Shown here in pieces: positions 31,611 to 41,673 of a stretch of 48,524 nucleotides of DNA. Position 1 is the stretch's first letter. Each line of letters opens with the position of its first letter. The stretch is taken from NCBI GenBank assembly GCA_000787465.1, contig JSYX01000082.1:1-48524 (forward strand). The letters are read 5' to 3'. Made by a program: the position numbers and the translations under genes. This DNA comes from Thermomucor indicae-seudaticae. Its lineage: Eukaryota; Mucoromycota; Mucoromycetes; Mucorales; Lichtheimiaceae. The notes beneath the pieces were generated by a model. It saw only the letters and a list, made by a program, of their open reading frames with translations. It was not told the origin of the DNA and made no database searches.

Positions 31611-34600
31611 ATGGCGTCTCCAAAAGAGTCCGTCCCAGATGTCGGTAAGACCAGGCGAGGGCCTGCGAGCGATCGTGCTCGAATTAATAGGTTTCATTGA
31701 GCATAGACAAGCCGGAGCAGCAGCATTTCGTTAAATTCTACCGTTCCTTGCCTACAGTAAAGAGATCATGAAACGATTTTGCAAAATCGAACGACCTGAG
31801 CGCTTATTGAAGGGTTGTTGGTCCGTCTACAGGCTGACGAGGGAACGATACGACTGTTTGAACGTGAAGCCAACCAAAAGCGATACTACTCATTCCACGG
31901 GGACGATGCGATCTATATAGCCGAGAATGTGTACAAGACGTTATCGGTTGTGAAGTATTGGGGTGGTAAATGTCAAACCTTGACGAAGGGGAACCGCTTC
32001 TTAAAGTTACAGTGTGTGTATGTAGGTGAGCCTGGCCTTGCAACAACCACACTGTCAGGGCTTGCCGCTGAATCGTTCCTGCGTGATGCGCTGCTTACCA
32101 AACAACTTCGAATCGAAATATGGACGAACCAAAGGGGACAGTGGCAACTGACGCGGAAAGCGTCCCCGGGAAACCTTCAGGATGTCGAGGACTTTTTGTT
32201 TACTACTTCGAATATGACAGCATCGCCTGTGGTCATGGCCGTCAAGTTGGGTACCAGTGGCGAACATAAAGTGAGGACCGAGCAAAATTAGCAGCGAAGG
32301 TCAAGTTCTCTGCACATTGGACTAATGCATTTGATATACTAGATTGTTGGCGTTTCCTTTGCTGATGCATCAATCAAGAGAATTGGCGTCTCAGAGTTTA
32401 TAGACAACGAGTTGTATTCGAATTTTGAGGTACATCCGAGTATATGGATGTACGACTTGAGGCTGACTTGATGTCTCTTAGTCTCTGGTGATCCAACTAG
32501 GCGTAAAGGAATGCTTGGTGGCTAAAAGCGAAACGGGGAAGGATTATGAAATGATGAAACTTAGAGGTGTCTTGGATCGATGCGGGATTGTTGCAACGGA
32601 ACGGAAAAAAGGTACAAACATTAAAGGAAAAGAGATGGATAAGATCTTGCTGAACACATTTATCGTCCGTTTAGCGGATTTCAACGCAAAGGATATCGAA
32701 CAAGATCTTAATCGGCTGTTGGAAGGAGAGATATCGGTTGCCGCATTGCGTAAGGCGTAGCCAAATGGAAAAGTGTTGAGTGTACTAATCAAATACGTTC
32801 AGCGGAATTCGACATGAAAAATGCAATGGCAGCATGTGCATGCTTGATTAAATACCTAGGAGTAAGTGAAAGGAAGAAGCATAACTACTAGAATGGCTGT
32901 GATTAACGCGGAAGTAGTTATTGAGTGACGAAGGGAACTTTAAACAGTATCAACTGTTGCATCACGACCTTTCTCAGTATATGCGTTTGGACGCCTCAGC
33001 ACTAACAGCTCTCAACTTGATGCCTAGCCCGCAAGAAGGTTCCAACAAGGCCATGAGCTTATATGGGCTCTTGAATAAATGCAGAACAGCGCAAGGCAGT
33101 CGCCTACTGATGCAATGGCTGAAACAACCGCTGCTTAGCTTAGAAGAAATCAACCGTCGACAAGACCTTGTCGAAACCTTTTTTGAGATGACTGTGTTCC
33201 GACAATCATTACAGCAAGATCACCTAAAATCCGTACCAGACTTACACCGGCTTGCGAAACGGTTTCAGAGGGGAATTGCAAACTTGCAGGTAACGCATCG
33301 ATATCTTTTCCTGGATGCATAAAGTACTTCTCTGATTTGGAGGCGGTTAACAGGATGTCGTGCGAATATATCAAGTAGTCATGAAGCTGCCAGCTATGCT
33401 AATGTGCTTTGAGAATCAAGGACCAACGGATGAACGGAAAGCCGCACTAATGCATGAAACATTTGTCGCCGAGATAAAGGCACGCTTGCTGGTGTTTGTT
33501 TGCTGGTGTGTTGCATCCATTTCCTGACCAGTTACGGTATAGGATTGCGTCGACAAGTTGACCAAGCTTCAAGAGCTGGTGGAGACAACCATTGACCTTG
33601 AAGCTGTAGAAAATCATGAATTCATAATTAAGCCGGATTTCGACGAAGACTTGCAAGGTTGGTTTGTGCGAGTGATAGTTAAGGCCGGTTCTGATCGAGC
33701 ATTGTAGAACTTCGTGAAAGGATCAACTCGACGCGAGACTTGATGGACAAAGAACATATTCGGGTAAGCAGTTAAAGGCTGTAGAGAATGAGAGAGAGTA
33801 AGATCTATAAGTTGATCAATTGTTTTCCAGGTTGGAGAAAAGCTACGGCTAGACACCGAAAAGAAGCTCAAGCTTGAGAAACACACAACTTACGGATACT
33901 GCTTTCGTGTTGGACGCACGGAAGCGTCCGTGATACGAAACAAGCCTGAATATATAGAATACGCTACTCAAAAAGCAGGAACGTATTTTGCCACGACCAA
34001 GCTGAAAGATCTCAGTGTAACCTGGACTGATCTATGCAAGAACTATGACCGGAGACAAAGCGATTTAGTAAAAGAAGTTATTAATATTGTCGGTATGTGA
34101 TATCCTTGTCTATTCGCGTACGCCGGTAATAATTAAGCCTTGTCATGAAGCCACTTATTGCCCTGTGTTGGAGGTCCTTGGCGGCGTTTTAGCTCATTTG
34201 GATGTATTGCTGAGGTAAAGTCGACCAGCGTATATGGCGATGGACAATTCCCTTATCCGAAGACAGTTTTGCAGAAGTATCATTCACAGCACCCAAGCAA
34301 TATGTCCGTCCACGGATGCATCCACATGGTAAAGTATTATTGTCCTCTCAGCACTTAATTGCGCTTAATTGATGATATCCAGGTGAAGGCGGAGTTATCT
34401 TGAAAGAAGCACGCCATCCTTGCCTTGAAGTACAAGACGAGGTCGTGTTTATACCCAACGACGTAGAGATGATGCGAGGTATGGTTGGCAAAGTGATCAT
34501 GAGCCCGAATTCTTGTTGACTGACTCCTTGTAAGACCAATCGGAATTTCAGATCATCACGGGCCCGAACATGGGCGGCAAATCAACATATATCCGTCAAG

Positions 34601-35720
34601 TAAGTTCTCATATGGCAACGAAACGACGTTACTTGCATTAACAAAATTCGGACACAGATTGGGGTCATTGCGCTGATGGCCCAAGTTGGCTGTTTCGTAC
34701 CATGCACTGAAGCCGAACTTTGTATATTCGACTCTATTCTGGCTCGTGTCGGTGCAGGCGACAGTCAGTTAAAGGGTGTGTCGACTTTCATGGCGGAAAT
34801 GTTAGAGACCGCGACTATCTTGAAAGTAAGTACGGGGATGGACATTCTATAGTAGGCATAGGATGTTCATTCATGCTTTAAAGACTGCGACATCGAAATC
34901 TCTTGTGATTATTGACGAACTCGGAAGAGGAACAAGCACATACGATGGTTTTGGTCTGGCGTGGGCCATTTCAGAGTACGTCAGGTTTCGTAACGCAGCA
35001 AAGCTTGGGGACTAACGTGCGTTGTGGGCAGACACATTGCTACACAAATAAGAGCTTTTTGCCTCTTTGCCACACATTTCCACGAACTGACTGCGCTTGA
35101 CCAGACTGTGCCACATGTCAAGAATTTGAATGTGGCTGTATATATTGACGAAACCCAAGAACAAAGAAATATTACGTTGTTGTATAAAGTTAATGAAGGT
35201 GAGCTTAAGAAGAAAAGAAAACAGAGGATTTACTGATTTTGGGGGGGGGGGGAATGACATGCAGGCGTCTGTGATCAAAGTTTCGGTATTCACGTAGCGG
35301 AGCTGGCTCAATTCCCCTCAACTGTCGTAAAATTGGCCAAACGAAAAGCAGCCGAGTTAGAAGAAGATTCAGGTACAGAAGCGAAAAAAAAATCAGGAAA
35401 AGCAGACATCATTAGCTGATCGACTACGTTCGTCATAGTCACCAAAGAAGAGATAGCAAAGAAGCATGCAAAAGAAAACGTTGAGGTACGCGTGACACAA
35501 TGACCGGAGGCATGTTGCTATGCGCATGATAACGGAAGAAATATAGGCAGGCACACGGACCATCGCCAGGATAGCCGAGGAACTTGGACAGATCGCCAGA
35601 AACAAAAATGTGGATGAACTCAGCCACGAAACACTTCTTGAAAGTGTACGCCAAGTTCGGCTAAAGCATCATCGCGAATTGCAAGACAATCCGTATCTCT
35701 GCGACTTGCTTCATCCGTAG
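31611..35720 (+). CDS. MSH2: DNA mismatch repair protein MSH2
   Basis: MutS homologue that pairs with MSH3 or MSH6 to recognise mismatches and loops in the nucleus. It is spread over more than twenty short exons. Order of landmarks: the N-terminal domain ([11 protein letters not shown], then [20 protein letters not shown]); the connector ([14 protein letters not shown], then [13 protein letters not shown]); the lever/core ([17 protein letters not shown], then [20 protein letters not shown], then FQRGIANLQ); the clamp ([17 protein letters not shown], then [10 protein letters not shown]); and the ATPase: Walker [55 protein letters not shown], Walker [21 protein letters not shown] and [10 protein letters not shown]. 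The C-terminus includes [17 protein letters not shown]. All key ATPase residues are present. Start 31611 ([11 protein letters not shown]) and stop at 35718-35720. Confidence 0.95.
35241..35252 (+). repeat. Mononucleotide G12 tract inside an MSH2 intron
   Basis: A run of twelve G lies inside the short intron that ends at GACATGCAG (about 35264), 12 nt from the acceptor. Such tracts change length readily when mismatch repair is weak, and this one replaces the usual pyrimidine-rich sequence near a 3' splice site. Confidence 0.85.
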
Positions 35721-35878
35721 CCGGGCTTTGAATTGTTAGCAGCAACATGCAAAAAAAGAGAGCGCATATAAAAAGTTCGTTTTTTTTTCGCTGCTGGTCC
35801 CAGTCCTTCTCTTTCTTTCTTTCTTTCGCCCCTTTTCTTTTTCTCTTCTCTCGCTTTCGACTGAACATATATATCACG

Positions 35879-36769
35879 ATGGCAAACGGTATCAAGCATG
35901 GATTTATTTCCAAAACGGTGGGGTTGTCACTAGGGTTCCTGGGGATTGTGGGATTGGTCGTGTCGCTGGTGTCGCTAGTGCCTGTAAACGTGTATAATAT
36001 GTTCGTCAGCGTGAACGCTTTGACCGAGCTCCTCAAGTACGAACTGCAAAAGACTCATCAAGACTGGTGGGCCTTGACGGCCGACAGTGCCTTGTATTCA
36101 GTCTTTTTGACGGGCTCCATTGCATCGTCTCTGATCACGATCGTCCTGGTGTTGGCAACATGCTTCCGTCAAGGGGCACGACATGGCAATGGCGATTTCA
36201 ATGGCAGCATGAGTGAAAGTCCATCAGTACCCAAAGATTTGGAGGAAGCGGAAAGAACACAACGGAAGAGTGTATGGCTAAGTCGCATGGGCTGTCTCAT
36301 CTTTGTAGGACAGATTGGTTGGGTTTTGTTTGGTAAGAACGAACAAAGGTTTGATTGAAAAGCGTCATTAGTAATCATATTGACTTGATGTGATATACTA
36401 GGTACTCATCTCCTATTTTTTATGGACGAACCTACCGACTTACCAGACACCATTCGCAAATCAACCATGATCTCCGTCATGATTTTGTGGCTAAACTACC
36501 TAATTATCACCATATTCTCCTTTATTCTCTTTTGCGCTTCACTCTTTATCATTCTCGGCGTGAAGCGACCGCAGCACTATCACTATCATCACCACCACCA
36601 TCACATCCGTCGTCCTTCTTCTTCGTCTACGTCATCTTCATCCGTTTCGTCATTGGCGCGTCAAAATAATCATCGGCGGGCCAGTAGTTCTTCCGTTGGC
36701 AATGAAGAATTGCAGTGCCACTATGGTGAAGCAACTCCGTTACTCCAAACCACGTCTGTTCCGAAATGA
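35879..36769 (+). CDS. Four-TM SUR7/claudin-like membrane protein with His-rich tail
   Basis: Predicted plasma-membrane protein of about 270 residues from two exons (intron about 36332-36401). TM1 is at VGLSLGFLGIVGLVVSLVSL. A loop follows, then TM2 at GSIASSLITIVLVLAT, a basic/acidic cytoplasmic loop, TM3 at MGCLIFVGQIGWVLFG (split by the intron), a short external loop (FMDEPTDLPDTIRKS), and TM4 at LIITIFSFILFCASLFIILG. The topology resembles SUR7/PalI-type fungal tetraspan proteins, but the diagnostic cysteine motif is not obvious, so the family call is tentative. The cytoplasmic tail has HYHYHHHHHHIRR, then serine runs. Start at 35879 chosen over an upstream in-frame ATG (35747) because that extension is compositionally a 5' leader rich in T/C. 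Confidence 0.75.
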
Positions 36770-36998
36770 TTACCCCTCCAACACCATCTTATATATACGT
36801 ATTCTTTTTCCCACTTCTTGTTCATATATACCTTTCTTCTATTTTATTATTATATATTAGTTTTTTCTTATATCTTGTATCGATCTTTTTTCTACCCGTT
36901 TCTTCGCTTTTACCCCGCCTGATCATCATATTGTATGTATACCCATATCCCGCAAAAAGAAAAAAGCACGCACACGAAGAAACACGTATACATGGCGT

Positions 36999-39208
36999 CT
37001 AGGCTGCAACATTTGCTCTGTGGGATTCATTGATGACGAATATCGACAACACCATAGACATGGCGATTAACATATCCCAACGTTCCAATAGAAACCTCCA
37101 GATGTCTGGTCTATCCGGCTGAACCATGTTATCTAGCCAGTAACTGGAGATCTTTTGGTTCTGATATGCCACCACTGTTATCATCATCACTTTTAGCCGT
37201 ACTGACGCGTCATCCGCCATTGCACTATGACTTACTCATGAAATTGCGTGTACTCCCTTCATGTGTCGTGGTTACAAAAATAACAGAGGATATGTGCTAG
37301 CGAAAGAAAAGAGAAAGGTGTGAGCTATCAACCGAAACGACAAGACTTTCTAGAAGATTTAACTTACTGATTCATCCAATTCATCTTCTGCTGGTGTAAC
37401 CACCATGGACAGCCGCCAGCCAAGAGGACTGACTCGGTTGTGCGGTCCTCCTGGATCAAGCCGTGTAAAGATTTGGATCGCATCGGATTCAGACCACACT
37501 GCTAGAAGGTTGCCGCGGTCATTGATTTGCAGGCCAGCAATATCATTTGTGCCATAGTAATCGATTGGTTCCAGTTCGTCATCTTGCAGCAGGTAGTATT
37601 CTGGAAGAATCTTGCCGTTTTCACGATACAGGTATGGTCTTTCATCTTCATTATGTTGAAGGAGATCCACACGCTCAGTATAGTCGTACGTCAGGAACAC
37701 ATTTCTAATATACGGAACAACAATTGTTTTGCCGTCTTCATTGCGGGCTAATAATTTAGGTTATGAGATGAGTCACGTACAAGCTTATCCCATGATCCAG
37801 AAACCACATACTATAAATTGCGCGCGGCATCTTCGTTTCTGTCCGTTCCTGGTGGAAGTGTGTACCGTCAACGAAAGCCATATACTGAACAGTAGTGCTA
37901 CTGTATACTCCAGGCTACATATTATTGCGTCAATCGTGCCTTCGGAATTATCAGCTCGATCGTAACATACCGTAAAGGTTATTCGGTCCCTCTTTTTCCA
38001 TACGACCGGATTTATAGACATATCGCCGTCAGCAATAGTGGCATTAACGTAAAATTGCAAGGGAGTCTTGTGGACATCAGTCGAAAACACGCGATAAGTT
38101 TCTGGGCTAGCACGCGATTTAATCAATCCGTTTAATATCGTGCTCTTTACTTGTGTGTCCTCACGGGGGTGTCCTTACACAGGCGAGTACAGCCGCGCTA
38201 AAATCAAATTGTGTCTTTCAGTTTTCCTTGGCTGATGGCGCACTAGGTTGCACGCTTATTAGTAGGCTTGCTAATAGCTTGGTCCACAAGCGATTTTTTA
38301 TACCTCCCACTTTGTCGCCTGGTGTTGCCATCCCTCGCAAATCTACAACTGTTGCGTGCGGAGGAGACGCAATATTCTCCGGGAGATTTAATACGCGAAA
38401 CCGATATTCATCAGGGTCACTGTGGCAACAAAGTTAGAGTTGCATATGTAATCTAACTGTTGGTGTGTCTTTTCATTTACCGCGAGTAGAGGATGGAACC
38501 AGCCTCCAGTGAAAATGCGTTGATCCACGTTGTACCAGGCATCAAAACATCTTTATAAATGAAACCGTCCTCATCCGGTTGGTAATAATAGATTCTGACA
38601 TAATGCTGTACGTCTTCATCATCGACAACATGGTACATGACCGCGAATTGATAACTATTTGGGGGACCCTGAGAAATCTTTGTCATTGGGCCCTGAAGAT
38701 CATGCCGAAATAAGTCTTCCCAAGCTATACACATGAATTTCTTTCAGTTGTCAGACAAATGGGCTATGGCCCACCTTCAAGCAAATCATCATTCTTTTTA
38801 CCATTCTTCTCTGGTGAAGCATCAACGTCGTTGCTTGTCAAGTGTGTTTCAATGGGTCTTCGCCTCTGCTGCACAATACCTGGAACCCTTGAGAGTAAGC
38901 AAAGACAGGGGACGAAAAAGTTGTGGGAAAAAGTTGACGCGCGTACCGATGACGCCTGTTTTCAATGGACAGACGCCATGCATCATGCCCGTCTGCTCGG
39001 CTGCAGGGGACGCTTCAAACCAAAACGACGTCTGGTACAGGAAAGGTCCAACCACTGAAAGCAAGATTTCGTCAGGTACGCGATCAAGTGGTGTCGATTC
39101 CAAAGAAGTTATTAAAGTCGGTTGCGGATGAGGGGAATCAGGCAGGTAACTGGCTAGATAAATTACGCTGATCCCCACCAACAGCATGACGAGAGCGCGC
39201 CATTGCAT
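36999..39208 (-). CDS. Unrecognised membrane-anchored protein
   Basis: Multi-exon gene I cannot assign. The ATG at 39208 gives MQWRALVMLLVGISVIYLAS, a signal anchor. Next come VVGPFLYQTSFWFEASPAAE and HGVCPLKTGVIG. An intron with donor about 39003 and acceptor about 38906 leads to IVQQRRRPIETHLTSNDVDA. Then, exon by exon: SYQFAVMYHVVDDEDVQHYV, RIYYYQPDEDGFIYKDVLMP, YRFRVLNLPENIASPP, TPLQFYVNATIADGDMSINP, MFLTYDYTERVDLLQH, AGLQINDRGNLLAVWSESDA and SSYWLDNMVQPDRPDIWRFL. A C-terminal hydrophobic helix (IAMSMVLSIFVI) stands just before the stop. The repeated beta-strand pattern with GNLLAVWSESDAIQIFTRL looks like a WD/propeller blade, so an ER- or surface-exposed beta-propeller is possible. Middle exon boundaries (37700-38300) are approximate. 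Confidence 0.65.
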
Positions 39209-39367
39209 AGTAAACTGATGCTGGTCTGAGATATGGAATAGCGTGTATTAGGGGTGTCTATTCTTGTCTGCCGAAATAAAAGGGGTTCAACGTGGAAACC
39301 TTCGTTATCTCAATTTTCTTTCCACTACATATATAATCATCCAAGGATTGCTCTCTCTCAATTCAAG

Positions 39368-39440
39368 GTAAGACAAAAGGAACAAAAACGAACAATATAG
39401 TCCCAACGTGATGCATCGATTTTTTTTGTTGTGGTCGCAG
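39368..39440 (+). other. Probable 5'-UTR intron of coiled-coil gene
   Basis: CAAG|GTAAGAC donor at 39368 and TGGTCGCAG acceptor ending at 39440, with the ATG only 8 nt after the acceptor. The sequence before the donor has no in-frame start, so the intron would be untranslated. Confidence 0.5.
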
Positions 39441-39448
39441 GCGCTGTC

Positions 39449-41482
39449 ATGACTTCCTCTCAAGTCCAGCAACTACTTGACCACCGAAACCTCGAGCCCT
39501 GTCTTGCTCGACTAGGCACCATGCCAGAAGGTATATACAAAAGAGTCAGGTCCGCGCTTAAAACACAACCGAAACACACAGACCTTTATTCTTGTGAACC
39601 GAGTTTCTGTCACGAACCCTAAAAGGGACCTTGTGCTTATTTTCGTTTCGATTGTTACAGATAAACCATCTTTCATCGCCGAGGTCAATGCCATCAATGA
39701 CGTTAATACCTTGCGACAAATGCTTATTCAGAAAGAGCGGGATCGGCAGAGTATAGCCAACGATTTAGATGTCGCTGCTCGATTAGGGCTTGTTATATCA
39801 GAAACAAACGAAGCAATACAGATCAAGGTCTGTTTGGTCTTGGCAGAGGACAAGACAAGGACAAGTATGTGTTATATTCTATCAGTTGTTTACGGTTCTT
39901 GCTTTCCTTGCGATAGTTGGCTCAACTGGAACGTGAAAACGAGTTCTTGCGTCAAGAACTTGAACGATTATCGTCACATCATTCACATTCAACTTCACAC
40001 CGTGACGACCCATCGCGATTTTCATCTGACAAACATGACGATAACGATACCTCCATCTATTCTGACGATCATTTTACTCACCTTGACCATACTTCTGACT
40101 CGAGGACAGCTGCGGAAGAGCGGCTATACCTGACGCAAGAACTCGAGCAGGCACGGCGAGAGTTGAACAAATTTAGAAAGGAAATGGACGGCTTGTCTGC
40201 TCAATTGAACGATATGGCTTCTGAGATGGTTTGTGATCGCAATAGCGAGCTTGGATCTGTTCCACATTCAATATGTTAAGCAACACATAGGTCGATTCGC
40301 GAGCACGAGTGAGCATGTACGCTAAACGATTAGGTATATCCAAAAAATGGAAGTTGCCATAATTACGAATACTGATGGCCTCATCCAGCCGAAGTCGAAC
40401 ATAAGCTGGCAACAACACGCGAAATGAACACAAATCTTCAGATGCTACTCGAAAAAGCATTGACGTCTCAGAAACAGTCGAGCTCCAACACAACGCATCT
40501 AGTGCGCAACATACAGGCTGACTTGGCTCGAGTAAGTGCAGAAGCGACCGCAGACCTAATCCCAAAAATGGTTAAGGAGCATGCTGTCTATTAGGTCATG
40601 AACGAAAATGACCAGCTAAGAGCCAGAATAGCGGATTTAGAGAACCAGCAGATAGAGTCTGAAGAAAAGTTAGCCATGATGGTCGCGCAGGCAAAGGAGT
40701 ATGCTTCTTTGTTAGAGCAAGCTCAGGACACTATCCATAGTTTAAGTGAACCGCGACTTTCTGACGACGACACGCTGAGCAATGGCGTGTCGACAGCTTC
40801 CGTATCGTCTTACTGGGACGGTGGCAAAGAAACAGAGATTACTAAAGTATGTAAAAAGCGCGAAAGATAATGCGAAGCAGCGTTGTCTAATCATTGAAGG
40901 ATATCTGTCATTCAGGGACCGGTGTTCTCTGCCGAGTTCCGTCAGGAGATGCAAAAAGAGATCGAAAGGAACCTTAACCTGCGCAACGAGATACGGCACA
41001 GAATAATCACCTACGAGTCCATTAGTTCAGATAAGAAGAAGACGCAAGAAGGACTAAAGTATCTCTTGGCAGACCGAGGTGATAATGCCACTTCGTCAAG
41101 CTCATCCGCAGGCGGAAGCGGAGTCAGTGGTCTAGCAAGCGTGCTGGCAAATAACACTGCCTCTTTAAAACGAGATCAAAGCGAAGAATCGGCTGGAAAT
41201 AGCAACTCACAACAGCAACAACCACAACCATCCGTACCCTCACAAACCATAAACACCCTACGGCCAGCTAATTTCCTAACGGGTTTTGGCAGTTTTGGAA
41301 CTGAAAACGGACTGGTTAACGGCATGGGAACGACCAACTTCATCACGCGAGGGATACCAGTTACGTCAAGAAATTTCATGACATTCCGTGGAAGCAGTGA
41401 ACCCAGCATCAGTACGCGATTTTTCCAGCGGATTGCTATGCGTTTCGACGAATATGAGAAAAGAGAATCCAACAGGCGGTAG
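39449..41482 (+). CDS. Coiled-coil protein with CC1-box-like motif (candidate dynein adaptor)
   Basis: Long coiled-coil protein of about 500 residues from seven or so exons. It starts MTSSQVQQLLDHRN at 39449. A segment reading SIANDLDVAARLGLVISETN matches the pattern AAxxGxxLLxxN, the CC1 box by which BICD, Spindly and TRAK-type adaptors bind the dynein light intermediate chain. Coiled coil follows at once: LAQLERENEFLRQELERL, then LTQELEQARRELNKFRKEMD, then LARVMNENDQLRARIADLEN. A Ser/Asp-rich spacer leads to GPVFSAEFRQEMQKEIERNL, which could be a dynactin-contact (Spindly-like) site, although the match is loose. The C-terminal third is low complexity (Ser, Gln, Asn) with a conserved-looking RFFQRIAMRFDEYEKRE end, perhaps the cargo-binding part. 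The family call is inference from motif and architecture only. Confidence 0.7.
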
Positions 41483-41673
41483 AGAGTCGGATTTCTTGAG
41501 TCTTCAATAAGAAGTGCGGATCAAATTTCTGTTTCCGCTTTGCTGCTCCACTTTTCTTTGTACTTGCAAGTGTGTGGTGGTTATCAAAGGGGGAACACTT
41601 TGTAATTCTGAGCAAGGAGTAACCGAGAGGGAAAATAAAATAGAGCTTCTCATGCTCGGATGCCAAACGAGAA

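Noticed and set aside
31959..32025. Apparent in-frame coding through [21 protein letters not shown] in MSH2
   Set aside because: The stretch has a GTAAAT donor and a TGTATGTAG acceptor. Removing it restores the expected MSH2 alignment, so it is an intron that happens to be open.
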